From Sulfitobacter undariae (lineage in GTDB: Bacteria > Pseudomonadota > Alphaproteobacteria > Rhodobacterales > Rhodobacteraceae), in contig NZ_JACIEI010000002.1 of the NCBI RefSeq assembly GCF_014196805.1, positions 310,001 to 374,000 of the forward strand: a stretch of DNA of 64,000 nucleotides, written 5' to 3'. The position numbers and the translations under genes are program-made. The notes under the pieces are model-generated. The model was given only the letters and a program-made list of their open reading frames with translations. It made no database searches and was not told the origin of the DNA. Positions 34,692-43,699 of this stretch are shown piece after piece (within the stretch, counting starts at the first letter, position 1; the number at the start of each line of letters is the position of its first letter).

Positions 34692-37559
34692 GTGTCCCTT
34701 CTTTTGATTGTTGCCTTACCGTTTTTGGGGGCTTTGCTTCCCGGATTGATGAACCAGGCTGGCCGCGCCTCTTGCGCGGGAGTGACATTTACCGTCACGC
34801 TGGCGGCCTTTGTCGGTCTGCTGACCAACCTGCCTGCGGTCATGGCGGGTGATCTGGTCATGTACCGGATGGACTGGATTCCCAGTCTGGGCCTGAACTT
34901 TACCCTGATGCTCGACAGCTTGGGCTTTTTCTTTGCCACACTGATCCTTGGCATCGGATTGCTGATCATCACCTATGCACGCTATTACCTCGCACGTGAG
35001 GACAATATGGGTGAATTTTTCACCTATTTGTTGTTGTTCCAAGGGGCGATGGTCGGGATTGTCATGTCCGACAACATCCTACTTTTGCTGGTGTTTTGGG
35101 AGCTAACATCCCTTTCGTCTTTCCTGCTGATTGGCTATTGGAAGCACCTTCCCGAAGGCCGCCAAGGCGCGCGGATGGCGCTGACGGTGACAGGCATGGG
35201 CGGTCTTGCGATGATCGCTGGTATGATGATCCTTGGTCAGATCGTCGGCAGCTACGATCTTAGCGTGATCTTGCAAAACCGTGAGCTGATCCAGAACAGT
35301 GACCTGTATCTTCCTGCGCTGATCCTGATTTTGATGGGCTGTTTCACGAAATCCGCACAATTCCCGTTCCATTTCTGGTTGCCGCACGCCATGGCCGCGC
35401 CGACACCTGTTTCGGCCTATCTGCACTCGGCCACGATGGTAAAAGCAGGGATTTTCCTGATGGCGCGGATGTGGCCGGTGCTGTCGGGGACGCCTGAATG
35501 GTTCTGGATCGTCACCTCGGCGGGGATGATCACTATGGTTCTAGGGGCGGTGATTGCGCTGTTCAAACATGATCTGAAGGCGCTGTTGGCGTTTTCCACT
35601 GTCAGCCACCTTGGCTTGATCACCATGCTTTTGGGGACAGGCACCACCTATGGCGCAATGGCGGCTGTCTTTCACATCTTGAATCACGCCACCTTCAAAG
35701 CGGCGCTGTTCATGTCCGCAGGGATCATTGACCACGAGACCCACACCCGCGACATCCGCCGTCTTGGCGGCTTGCGCCACCTGATGCCGATCACCTTTGT
35801 GATTGCCACATTGGCGGCATTGTCGATGGCGGGTATTCCGTTACTCAACGGGTTCCTCAGCAAAGAAATGATGATGGGCGAGGCCTATGACACGGTGATG
35901 GGCGGCAATACATGGATTGTTCCCACAATGGCCGTTGTTGGCTCGCTGTTTTCTGCGGCCTATTGCTTCCGGTTGATCGGGCACACTTTCCTAGGTGCCA
36001 AACGTGACGATTACCCCGCCAAACCCCATGATCCGCCTGCGGGTCTGTGGCTGCCGCCTGCGGTGCTGGTGGTGTTGGTTGTGGCGATTGGTGTGGCTCC
36101 GTTTCTGGCAGAGCCAGCGGTTAAGGCGATCACCAGTGCTGTTATTGGCAACGTTGGCGATGTCTATGACGGCCGTTTCAAAATCTGGCACGGCTTTGTG
36201 CCTGCGCTCTATATGTCCATCGTGGCTGTCGGCGGCGGTTTGGTTGCGCTGGCCCTTTTCAATCCAATGTTGAAAATCTGGGACACAGTGCCGCGCCCCG
36301 AAGCCAAGACAATCTTTGATGCGGTGATCAGGGCTGCTGTGCGCCTGTCCCGTGCCCTGACCCTGCCGCTGCACAACGGCGCATTCACGCGCTATAGTGC
36401 GGTGATGGCAGTGACGGTGGTTGTTGCAGGCTGTTACGCTTGGGTCACAGGCACAGTCGGCGCACCGACCCGCAGTGTGCAACCTGCTGGCGCAATCGAA
36501 ATTGCAGGCTGGGTGATGTTGGTCTCGGCCACGCTAGGCATGGTATTCCTGCACCGCAACCGTCTGCTGGCGCTTGTGTTGATCGGTATTGTCGGGCTGA
36601 TGGTTTCGGTCGGTTTTGTGTTCTTTTCGGCCCCTGATCTGGCGATGACCCAGATCACGGTTGAGGTGGTGACAACAATCCTGCTGTTGCTGGCGCTGAA
36701 CTTCCTCCCGAACGAAACACCCGTTGAAAGCACCGTTTTGCGCCGTGTGCGTGATGTCAGCGTTGCTGTGGCAGGGGGCTTGGCGACAATGGCGCTCAGC
36801 TATCACTATCTGCTGCGCGACGCGGTCACGGCACCGATTTCAGAGTTCCATCTCGCCAACAGCTACAAAGGCGGCGGCGGTACAAATGTTGTTAACGTGA
36901 TCCTCGTTGATTTCCGGGGCTTCGACACCTTTGGCGAAATCATCGTGTTGGGGATTGCTGCGGTCTTGATCTATGCCCTGACAGAAGCACTTTTGGGCGG
37001 CCCTGTGCGTGCGCGTCTGTTGAACCGTACGCCGGACAAGCCGCTGGCGGGGGACATGCACCCGATGATGATGGTTGTGCTAACCCGCGTCTTGCTGCCT
37101 GTGGTTATGATGGTGGCCTTCTATGTCTTCTTGCGCGGCCACAATGAGCCGGGCGGCGGGTTTATTGCAGGTTTGATCGCGTCGATTGGTCTGGTGATGC
37201 AGTACATGGCCAGCGGCTATAGCTGGGCGACACAGCGCCAGCGCTATCCGCACCACGGTGTGATTGGCGCAGGTGTGCTGATCGCAGGTCTGACGGGCAT
37301 CGGGTCTTGGTTTGTGGGTAAACCTTTCCTGACATCTGATTTCGCCTATGTTCGCATCCCGCCGTTTGGAAAGTTTGAACTGGCCACAGCGGCAATGTTC
37401 GATTTGGGTGTGTTTCTGGCCGTTGTCGGGGCGGTTATGCTCTCGCTTGACGGTTTCTCGCGCCTCGCCAGACGCGCCCATGTAAAGGACAGTGATCACG
37501 CTATGGATATCAACCCTGCGCGTTCCGAAAAAGAAGCGCTTAAAGGGCAGGGGGTATAA
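34692..37559 (+). CDS. phaAB: Mrp-type cation/H+ antiporter, fused subunits A and B (PhaAB/MnhAB)
   Basis: 955 aa from GTG 34692, with GGAG 5 nt upstream; a TTG at 34551 would place a long hairpin inside the gene. About the first 600 residues are the NADH-dehydrogenase-subunit-5-like MrpA, with the essential glutamate in LVFWELTSLSSFL and lysine in FTKSAQFPFHFWLPHAM. The C-terminal part contains the MrpA extension (SAPDLAMTQITVEVVTT) and an MrpB domain (NEPGGGFIAGLIASIG). Fusion of A and B is known in alphaproteobacterial Pha systems. It exports Na+ or K+ in exchange for protons with subunits C-G. Confidence 0.94.
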   Translation: MSLLLIVALPFLGALLPGLMNQAGRASCAGVTFTVTLAAFVGLLTNLPAVMAGDLVMYRMDWIPSLGLNFTLMLDSLGFFFATLILGIGLLIITYARYYLAREDNMGEFFTYLLLFQGAMVGIVMSDNILLLLVFWELTSLSSFLLIGYWKHLPEGRQGARMALTVTGMGGLAMIAGMMILGQIVGSYDLSVILQNRELIQNSDLYLPALILILMGCFTKSAQFPFHFWLPHAMAAPTPVSAYLHSATMVKAGIFLMARMWPVLSGTPEWFWIVTSAGMITMVLGAVIALFKHDLKALLAFSTVSHLGLITMLLGTGTTYGAMAAVFHILNHATFKAALFMSAGIIDHETHTRDIRRLGGLRHLMPITFVIATLAALSMAGIPLLNGFLSKEMMMGEAYDTVMGGNTWIVPTMAVVGSLFSAAYCFRLIGHTFLGAKRDDYPAKPHDPPAGLWLPPAVLVVLVVAIGVAPFLAEPAVKAITSAVIGNVGDVYDGRFKIWHGFVPALYMSIVAVGGGLVALALFNPMLKIWDTVPRPEAKTIFDAVIRAAVRLSRALTLPLHNGAFTRYSAVMAVTVVVAGCYAWVTGTVGAPTRSVQPAGAIEIAGWVMLVSATLGMVFLHRNRLLALVLIGIVGLMVSVGFVFFSAPDLAMTQITVEVVTTILLLLALNFLPNETPVESTVLRRVRDVSVAVAGGLATMALSYHYLLRDAVTAPISEFHLANSYKGGGGTNVVNVILVDFRGFDTFGEIIVLGIAAVLIYALTEALLGGPVRARLLNRTPDKPLAGDMHPMMMVVLTRVLLPVVMMVAFYVFLRGHNEPGGGFIAGLIASIGLVMQYMASGYSWATQRQRYPHHGVIGAGVLIAGLTGIGSWFVGKPFLTSDFAYVRIPPFGKFELATAAMFDLGVFLAVVGAVMLSLDGFSRLARRAHVKDSDHAMDINPARSEKEALKGQGV

Positions 37560-37560
37560 C

Positions 37561-37902
37561 ATGGAAATTCTTGTAGCATCCGCCATCGGCATCCTGACAG
37601 CAGGTGGTTTGTATCTGGTAATGCGCCTGCGTACCTTTCCGGTAATTTTGGGCGTGTCGCTGCTGACTTATGCGGTGAACGTGTTTTTGTTTGCTTCTGG
37701 TCGTCTGACCATCGGCGCGCCGCCGATCCTGACAGATGCAACCACCTATACCGATCCTTTGCCGCAGGCCTTGGTGCTGACGGCCATTGTGATTTCCTTT
37801 GGTATGACTGCCGTTGTGGTGATGATTGCACTGGGGGCTTATCTGGGAACGGATGATGACCACATTGATGATGCACCCGGCCGTGGGGAGGACGTAGTAT
37901 GA
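37561..37902 (+). CDS. phaC: Mrp antiporter subunit C (NuoK-like)
   Basis: 113 aa from ATG 37561, one base after the phaAB stop. Three membrane helices, NuoK/MnhC family: GLYLVMRLRTFPVILGVSLL, the DPLPQALVLTAIVISFGMTA motif including a conserved proline/glutamine pair. The symbol follows the rhizobial pha antiporter nomenclature, not PHB synthase. Overlaps phaD by 4 bp. Confidence 0.93.
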   Translation: MEILVASAIGILTAGGLYLVMRLRTFPVILGVSLLTYAVNVFLFASGRLTIGAPPILTDATTYTDPLPQALVLTAIVISFGMTAVVVMIALGAYLGTDDDHIDDAPGRGEDVV

Positions 37903-39443
37903 CCCATTGGTTGATTATGCCGGTTGTTTTGCCGGCGCTGCTTGCACCGTTTCTGATCCTTGCTGCGCGTTATCACATGGGCATCCAGCGGGTGTTCTCT
38001 GTGGCGGGTGTGATGGCGATGATCGCGCTTGCGCTGGGGCTGTTTGTTAAGACAATGGACGGCACTGTGATGCTGTACCAATTGGGCGATTGGGCGGCCC
38101 CGTTCGGGATTGTGCTTGTGGGGGACCGTCTGAGCACGATGATGTTGCTTCTTATGGCCGTTCTGGCACTGTTTGTCCTGCTCTACTCCATTGCATCTAA
38201 ATGGGATGATCGCGGGCGGCATTTCCACGTGCTGTTCCAGTTCCAACTCATGGGGATTGCAGGCGCTTTCCTGACGGGTGACCTGTTCAACCTGTTTGTA
38301 TTCTTTGAAGTCCTGTTGATCGCCTCATATGGCTTGATGATCCATGCAGGCGGCAACACGCGGTTACGTGCAGGTGTGCAATATGTGCTGTTTAACCTGC
38401 TTGGCTCGACGCTATTTCTATTTGCGCTTGGTGCGCTCTATGCGGAAACAGGCACGCTCAACATGGCGGACCTTGCTGTGCGGGTGCAGATGATCAGCGT
38501 TGACGCCAGCGTGGGTATCCGTGTCGCCGCTGTGCTACTGATCCTTGTGTTTGCGATCAAAGCCGCGCTTGTGCCGTTGCACTTTTGGCTGCCCAGCTCT
38601 TATGCCGAAGCACCAGCGCCAGTGGCCGCCCTGTTTGCGATCATGACCAAAGTGGGCGCTTATGCTATCATCCGTGTTTATACGTTGATCTTCCCAGTTG
38701 ATCTGGAGGTCACCGCGGGTTTGCACGGCACTTGGTTGCTACCCGTGGCGATGGTTTCGTTGGTTGTCGGGGCCGTGGGGGTGCTGGCGTCGAAAAAGCT
38801 GGACAGGCTGGTGGCTTTTGCTGTGATCAGTTCTATGGGGATGGTGATGGTTGCCATTGGGATGTTCACCGAAGAAAGCATCGCCTCGGCGCTCTATTAC
38901 ATCGTGCACTCTACCTTGTCGGCAGCGGCGCTGTTCCTGATCGTTGACCTTATCCGCCAGAGCCGTGGGCATCTGGAGCTTCGCACGGATGCGCCGATTA
39001 CTTCGGCGGCATTGGTTGCGGGCATGTTCATGGTGGCGGCGATTGCCATCGCTGGCTTGCCGCCGCTTTCGGGTTTTGTGGGCAAGCTGATGGTGATGAA
39101 TGCCGCGTTTGACGATGGGCTTGCTGTTTGGGTCTGGTCGGTAATCCTGTTCTCCAGCTTGATTACCATTGTCGGGTTCTCGCGGGCAGGGTCTGTGATT
39201 TTCTGGAAGGCGCAATCGGATGGGGCACCTGTCCCTGAAGCAGGTCGATCTGTGCCCGCGCCGCTGTCGTTTGTGGCGGTCGGTGGATTGCTGGCCTTGC
39301 TGGTCGCGCATACGGTTTTTGCTGGAAGGGTCTATGAGTTTACCACATTAACTGCCGCGCAACTGATCAACCCCGAGGACTATTCCAGCACCGTTTTGGA
39401 AACACCGGGTAAACTCGACGACGCAAAAGCGGAGGATCACTGA
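37899..39443 (+). CDS. phaD: Mrp antiporter subunit D (NuoN/NuoM-like)
   Basis: 514 aa, about fourteen helices. Essential residues appear as glutamate in LFVFFEVLLIASYGLM and lysine in AIKAALVPLHFWLP; a second lysine sits in IMTKVGAYAIIR. Starts in the ATGA overlap with subunit C. Partner of the A subunit in proton translocation. Confidence 0.94.
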   Translation: MTHWLIMPVVLPALLAPFLILAARYHMGIQRVFSVAGVMAMIALALGLFVKTMDGTVMLYQLGDWAAPFGIVLVGDRLSTMMLLLMAVLALFVLLYSIASKWDDRGRHFHVLFQFQLMGIAGAFLTGDLFNLFVFFEVLLIASYGLMIHAGGNTRLRAGVQYVLFNLLGSTLFLFALGALYAETGTLNMADLAVRVQMISVDASVGIRVAAVLLILVFAIKAALVPLHFWLPSSYAEAPAPVAALFAIMTKVGAYAIIRVYTLIFPVDLEVTAGLHGTWLLPVAMVSLVVGAVGVLASKKLDRLVAFAVISSMGMVMVAIGMFTEESIASALYYIVHSTLSAAALFLIVDLIRQSRGHLELRTDAPITSAALVAGMFMVAAIAIAGLPPLSGFVGKLMVMNAAFDDGLAVWVWSVILFSSLITIVGFSRAGSVIFWKAQSDGAPVPEAGRSVPAPLSFVAVGGLLALLVAHTVFAGRVYEFTTLTAAQLINPEDYSSTVLETPGKLDDAKAEDH

Positions 39444-39444
39444 G

Positions 39445-39945
39445 ATGGCGCGCTTTTTCCATTGGCTTTTTCCCCACCCCCTTCTGACCGTTTTGTTGGT
39501 GTGTGTGTGGATCATCCTGCAAAATGAATTCAGCGCTGGCATGGCTGTCTTTGGTTTGATCTTGGCGATTATCATTCCACGGATCACCGCCGCCTTCTGG
39601 CCCGAACGGCCAGGGGGGGTACACGCTGGCAAGATGATCTCCTATGGCGTCATGGTGCTGTGGGACATTATGGTTGCCAACATCCAGGTTGCTTGGATCG
39701 TGCTGACGGTCCCGAACTCCAAGCTCAAACCCGCTTGGATCACCATCCCTCTGGACCTGCGCCAGCCCGAAGCGATTACCGTGCTGGCAGGCACAATCAC
39801 CCTGACACCCGGAACGGTATCGGCGGATCTATCGGAAAGTGGCCATTACCTGTTGGTTCACATTCTGCACACCGATGATCCCGAAGGGGAACGCGACGCC
39901 ATCAAAACCCGTTATGAGGCCCGCCTGAAGGAGATTTTCAAATGA
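39445..39945 (+). CDS. phaE: Mrp antiporter subunit E
   Basis: 166 aa. Two N-terminal membrane helices (LLTVLLVCVWIILQNEF, AVFGLILAIIIPRI), then a cytoplasmic domain with the MnhE signature TITLTPGTVSADLSESGHYL. Begins one base after subunit D stop and overlaps subunit F by 4 bp. Confidence 0.93.
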   Translation: MARFFHWLFPHPLLTVLLVCVWIILQNEFSAGMAVFGLILAIIIPRITAAFWPERPGGVHAGKMISYGVMVLWDIMVANIQVAWIVLTVPNSKLKPAWITIPLDLRQPEAITVLAGTITLTPGTVSADLSESGHYLLVHILHTDDPEGERDAIKTRYEARLKEIFK

Positions 39946-40229
39946 CCTTTGCAACCGAACTAATGAACTATGCGCTAATGGGGGCGTTTGTGATCGTCGG
40001 CCTGTGCCAGTTGATGTCGATGGTGCGGGTTGTCATCGGGCCAAACACGGGCGACCGTATTCTGGCGCTGGATACCATGGTGGTAAATGCCATTGGTCTG
40101 ATCGTGCTGATGGGATTGTCACAAGGTACGCGAATCTATTTCGAAGCATCCTTGATCATTGCGATGCTCGGGTTTGTATCCACCGTCTCTTATGCGCGGT
40201 TCGTCCTACGGGGAGACATCATCGAATGA
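39942..40229 (+). CDS. phaF: Mrp antiporter subunit F
   Basis: 95 aa, three helices. The MnhF motif VIGPNTGDRILALDTMVVNA is clear, with the conserved aspartate pair. Overlaps subunits E and G by 4 bp each. Confidence 0.93.
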   Translation: MTFATELMNYALMGAFVIVGLCQLMSMVRVVIGPNTGDRILALDTMVVNAIGLIVLMGLSQGTRIYFEASLIIAMLGFVSTVSYARFVLRGDIIE

Positions 40230-40624
40230 CTTATGAAATCATCGCCCTATACGCTGTCAGCTTTTGCCTGATTGTCGGTGCAATCTTTACGCTGGTGGGG
40301 GCCATTGGCCTGTTGAAATTCAACGATAGCATGACGCGTCTGCACGCGCCTACCAAAGTGGGAACCGTGGGTGTGGGCGCGTTGTTGTTGGCATCCATCA
40401 TCTACAATGGTGTTTTTAATGGCGGCGCTATTCAGGAATTACTGATCATGGGCTTTCTCTTTGTGACGGCGCCAATTTCAGCCCATTTTATCGCCAAAGT
40501 GAACATGCACCGTGGTGCCTGTGACACGCCCCCCGAATTGCCCGAGGGTGAGGAATGGGCGACGTTTGATCTGCCTGCAGGGGATAACGCTTTGCTTGAG
40601 GAAAACACAACCAGCGCGAATTAA
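40226..40624 (+). CDS. phaG: Mrp antiporter subunit G
   Basis: 132 aa from ATG 40226 (ATGA overlap with subunit F). Three helices and the MnhG signature FNDSMTRLHAPTKVGTVGVG. The last 30 residues are acidic (PPELPEGEEWATFDL). Its stop overlaps the convergent LysR gene stop by 4 bp, leaving no room for a conventional terminator. Confidence 0.92.
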   Translation: MTYEIIALYAVSFCLIVGAIFTLVGAIGLLKFNDSMTRLHAPTKVGTVGVGALLLASIIYNGVFNGGAIQELLIMGFLFVTAPISAHFIAKVNMHRGACDTPPELPEGEEWATFDLPAGDNALLEENTTSAN

Positions 40625-41502
40625 AGCGCTGCAAAGCATTTGGCCAGATGGTCAAATGTCAGCCTCACGCGGGGACTCATCCGCAACTCGCGGTGCGCGG
40701 TGAGCCAGACAGGCATGCTTACCAACGGCATGTCTGGCCAAATCTGGATCACGTCAGGGTGCGACAGGCCTACCAAACGCGGCACAAATCCGATGCCCAT
40801 GCCTTCCAGCACCATCCGCCAGCACACCACCTGATCATCTGACCTAAAGGCAAAAAAACTGCGGTCCACTGGCATGCCAACTTCGCGCATGCCGTCGATG
40901 ATCAACGTGCTGCGGTCATAGCCGATGATCGTGTGCTTGCCCAAGGCTTGGGCGCTGTTAGGCATGCCGTGTTTTTCGACATATGCCGAGGATGCAAATA
41001 ATCCGATGGGTAGTTCGGCGACTTTTTTGGTGATTAAATCATTCTGCGTGGGGCGGTACATGCGCACCGCCAAATCCGCTTCGCGGCGCAACAGGTTTTC
41101 GGAATGGTCCGACGCCACAACTTCAATTTGTAAGTCCGGGTGGCTGGCATTCAGGCCTACCAACATTTCGGGCAACAGATAGGTGGCCGCGATCTGGCTT
41201 GCGGTGATGCGTATTGTTCCGCTGAGGGTTTGCGCCTGCGTCCCTGCCAAGGAAAGTCTTGCCGCTGTTTGGGCCATTTCTTCCGCATGGGCCTGCACCA
41301 CTGCGCCCTCGGGGGTGAGGGTCAATCCTGTTGACGTTCTGAAAAACAGCCGTTGGCCCAGCAACTCCTCTAACTGCGACAGATGGCGGCTCAGGGTGGG
41401 TTGGCTATTGCCAGATGTGGATGCCGCCGAGGATAGTGACCCTGCCGCTGCGATGGCCGCAAAGGACTGAAGTAAATGCCATGGCAAGTTTGTGCTATTC
41501 AT
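40621..41502 (-). CDS. LysR-family transcriptional regulator
   Basis: 293 aa. N-terminal winged HTH: HLLQSFAAIAAAGSLSSAAS, SQPTLSRHLSQLEELLGQRLF. The effector domain follows from about 90. Divergent from the NAD-binding epimerase-like gene, its most likely target, across 91 bp. Convergent with, and overlapping by 4 bp, the last gene of the mrp operon. Effector unknown. Confidence 0.92.
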   Translation of the reverse strand: MNSTNLPWHLLQSFAAIAAAGSLSSAASTSGNSQPTLSRHLSQLEELLGQRLFFRTSTGLTLTPEGAVVQAHAEEMAQTAARLSLAGTQAQTLSGTIRITASQIAATYLLPEMLVGLNASHPDLQIEVVASDHSENLLRREADLAVRMYRPTQNDLITKKVAELPIGLFASSAYVEKHGMPNSAQALGKHTIIGYDRSTLIIDGMREVGMPVDRSFFAFRSDDQVVCWRMVLEGMGIGFVPRLVGLSHPDVIQIWPDMPLVSMPVWLTAHRELRMSPRVRLTFDHLAKCFAAL

Positions 41503-41593
41503 TTTTGTATGACCAAGTCCAAATTACAGCAGTTATTTATGCGTATATTGTCAGGCAAACAGTCTCTGTCAACATCATTGAACGGAGCACATT

Positions 41594-42526
41594 ATGACTA
41601 AAACAGTTCTCATCCTTGGCGCTAACGGGCGATTTGGCCGCGCAGCGACGCAGGCCTTTTCAGACGCTGGATGGAATGTGCGTGCCGCTACGCGCACCGC
41701 GCAGGGGGCCGCCATGCCACGGGTCAGCCGCGTGGCGTGTGATGTTACCGTCCGTGCGGCGGTCATAAGCGCCGCACAAGGCGTGGATGTGATCGTGCAT
41801 GCGGCGAACCCGATTTATCCGCAATGGGCCCAATTGGTGCCCACTCATACGGCCAATATTATCGCGGCGGGGCTTGCCAGCGGGGCCACAGTGATGATCC
41901 CCGGTAACGTTTATAACTTCGGTGAAAATGCCGATGTGGTGTTGAACGAGGCAAATGCATTTGCGCCGACCACCAAAAAAGGCGCATTGCGGGTGACAAT
42001 GGAACGCTGTTTTGAGGATGCGGCGCAGCAGGGGTTGCGCACGATCATCCTGCGCGGCGGTGATTATCTGGAGCGGGAAAAAAGCGGAAACTGGTTTGAT
42101 AGCCAAATTGGCAATAAGGCCCATCGTGGTAAATTCACCTATCCGGGCAGTATGGATGTGGTGCATGCATGGGCCTATCTTCCTGATATGGCGCGGGCGA
42201 TGGTTGGTCTCGCAGAGAAACGCGATACATTTGCACCCTTTGTGAGCTTCGGGTTTGAGGGCTACAGCCTGACGGGGACGCAATTGAAAGACGCCGTTGC
42301 ACAGGCCGTGGGACGATCACTAACAGTGGGTCAAATTCCATGGTGGCTGTTGCGTGTTATGTCCGTATTCAGCCCGATGATGCGCGAAGTGCTCGAGATG
42401 CGCTATCTGTGGAATACGCCGCACCGTGTGGATGGTAGCGCGCTGCACGCAACCCTGCCGGATTTCATCCCGACTCCGCTTGCCGAAGCCATGGCAGATG
42501 TCATGGCCCCCTCTCGATCGGCTTGA
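41594..42526 (+). CDS. NAD(P)-dependent epimerase/dehydratase-like (extended SDR) protein
   Basis: 310 aa. Rossmann motif [15 protein letters not shown] (8-22), DVTVRAAV and VIVHAANP after strand 4, and a C-terminal substrate domain ([20 protein letters not shown]). The usual YxxxK is not evident: near its place is [12 protein letters not shown], so catalysis may differ from true epimerases. Divergent from a LysR gene. Function unknown; related proteins include NmrA-like sensors and nucleoside-sugar epimerases. Confidence 0.75.
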   Translation: MTKTVLILGANGRFGRAATQAFSDAGWNVRAATRTAQGAAMPRVSRVACDVTVRAAVISAAQGVDVIVHAANPIYPQWAQLVPTHTANIIAAGLASGATVMIPGNVYNFGENADVVLNEANAFAPTTKKGALRVTMERCFEDAAQQGLRTIILRGGDYLEREKSGNWFDSQIGNKAHRGKFTYPGSMDVVHAWAYLPDMARAMVGLAEKRDTFAPFVSFGFEGYSLTGTQLKDAVAQAVGRSLTVGQIPWWLLRVMSVFSPMMREVLEMRYLWNTPHRVDGSALHATLPDFIPTPLAEAMADVMAPSRSA

Positions 42527-42579
42527 CAAAAGGGGCCTGTGAGGGTCCCTTGGCTGCAACATATTTCAGGAGAACCCTC

Positions 42580-43695
42580 ATGATGAAAACCCGTGCCGCT
42601 GTCGCAGTTGAAGCAGGAAAGCCACTAGAGATCATGGAGGTGAACCTTGAAGGCCCAAAGCGCGGCGAGGTTCTTGTCGAGATCAAGGCAACGGGATTGT
42701 GCCACACGGATGAATTCACCCGTTCTGGGGATGATCCAGAAGGCATTTTTCCCTGCATCCTTGGCCATGAAGGGGCGGGGATTGTGATGGAAGTGGGGGA
42801 AGGCGTGACCACGCTTGAGGTCGGTGATCACGTGATCCCGCTCTACACCCCAGAGTGCCGTGAATGCGAATATTGCCTGAGCGGTAAAACCAACCTGTGT
42901 CAGGCGATCCGCATCACCCAAGGGCGGGGTCAATTGCCCGACGGCACCACACGTTTCTCTATGTTGGATGGCACGCCGATCCATCACTATATGGGCTGCT
43001 CTACCTTCGCCAACCACACGGTTGTGCCAGAAATTGCGCTGGCCAAAGTTCGCAAAGACGCACCGTTTGATAAAATATGCTACATTGGTTGCGGTGTGAC
43101 CACGGGCATCGGCGCGGTGATCAACACCGCCAAAGTCGAGATCGGCGCGCGTTGCGTTGTCTTTGGCTTGGGTGGTATCGGGTTGAACGTGATCCAAGGT
43201 CTGCGCCTTGCAGGGGCCGACCAGATTGTTGGCGTGGATTTGAACGACGACAAAGAAGAAACAGGCCGTTATTTTGGCATGACCGATTTTGTGAACCCTA
43301 CAAAAATTGACGGCGATATCGTCGATCATTTGGTTGAGCTGACCAAAGGCGGTGCAGACTACACTTTTGATGCCACCGGCAACACCAAAGTCATGCGTCA
43401 GGCGCTTGAGGCGGCGCATAAAGGCTGGGGCGAAAGCATCATCATCGGCGTGGCTGCAGCGGGTGCTGAAATCTCGACCCGTCCGTTCCAATTGGTCACA
43501 GGCCGCGTCTGGCGCGGGACTGCCTTTGGCGGGGCCAAGGGCCGTACGGATGTGCCGAAAATTGTGGATTGGTACATGAGCGGCAAGATCGAGATCGACC
43601 CGATGATCACTCATAAGCTCACACTTGATCAGATTAACGAAGGCTTTGATCTGATGCATCAGGGTAAATCCATTCGTGCCGTAGTCGAGTTCTGA
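42580..43695 (+). CDS. adhC: S-(hydroxymethyl)glutathione dehydrogenase / class III alcohol dehydrogenase
   Basis: 371 aa from ATG 42580, with AGGAGA upstream; ATG 42583 is the alternative. It oxidises the glutathione adduct of formaldehyde and also reduces S-nitrosoglutathione. Catalytic zinc ligands: Cys in GLCHTDEF and His in LGHEGAG plus Cys in [11 protein letters not shown]. Structural zinc cysteines: [20 protein letters not shown] site GLGGIGLNV. Class III signatures: [20 protein letters not shown] and [18 protein letters not shown]. No formylglutathione hydrolase gene is adjacent. Confidence 0.95.
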   Translation: MMKTRAAVAVEAGKPLEIMEVNLEGPKRGEVLVEIKATGLCHTDEFTRSGDDPEGIFPCILGHEGAGIVMEVGEGVTTLEVGDHVIPLYTPECRECEYCLSGKTNLCQAIRITQGRGQLPDGTTRFSMLDGTPIHHYMGCSTFANHTVVPEIALAKVRKDAPFDKICYIGCGVTTGIGAVINTAKVEIGARCVVFGLGGIGLNVIQGLRLAGADQIVGVDLNDDKEETGRYFGMTDFVNPTKIDGDIVDHLVELTKGGADYTFDATGNTKVMRQALEAAHKGWGESIIIGVAAAGAEISTRPFQLVTGRVWRGTAFGGAKGRTDVPKIVDWYMSGKIEIDPMITHKLTLDQINEGFDLMHQGKSIRAVVEF

Positions 43696-43699
43696 TCGG

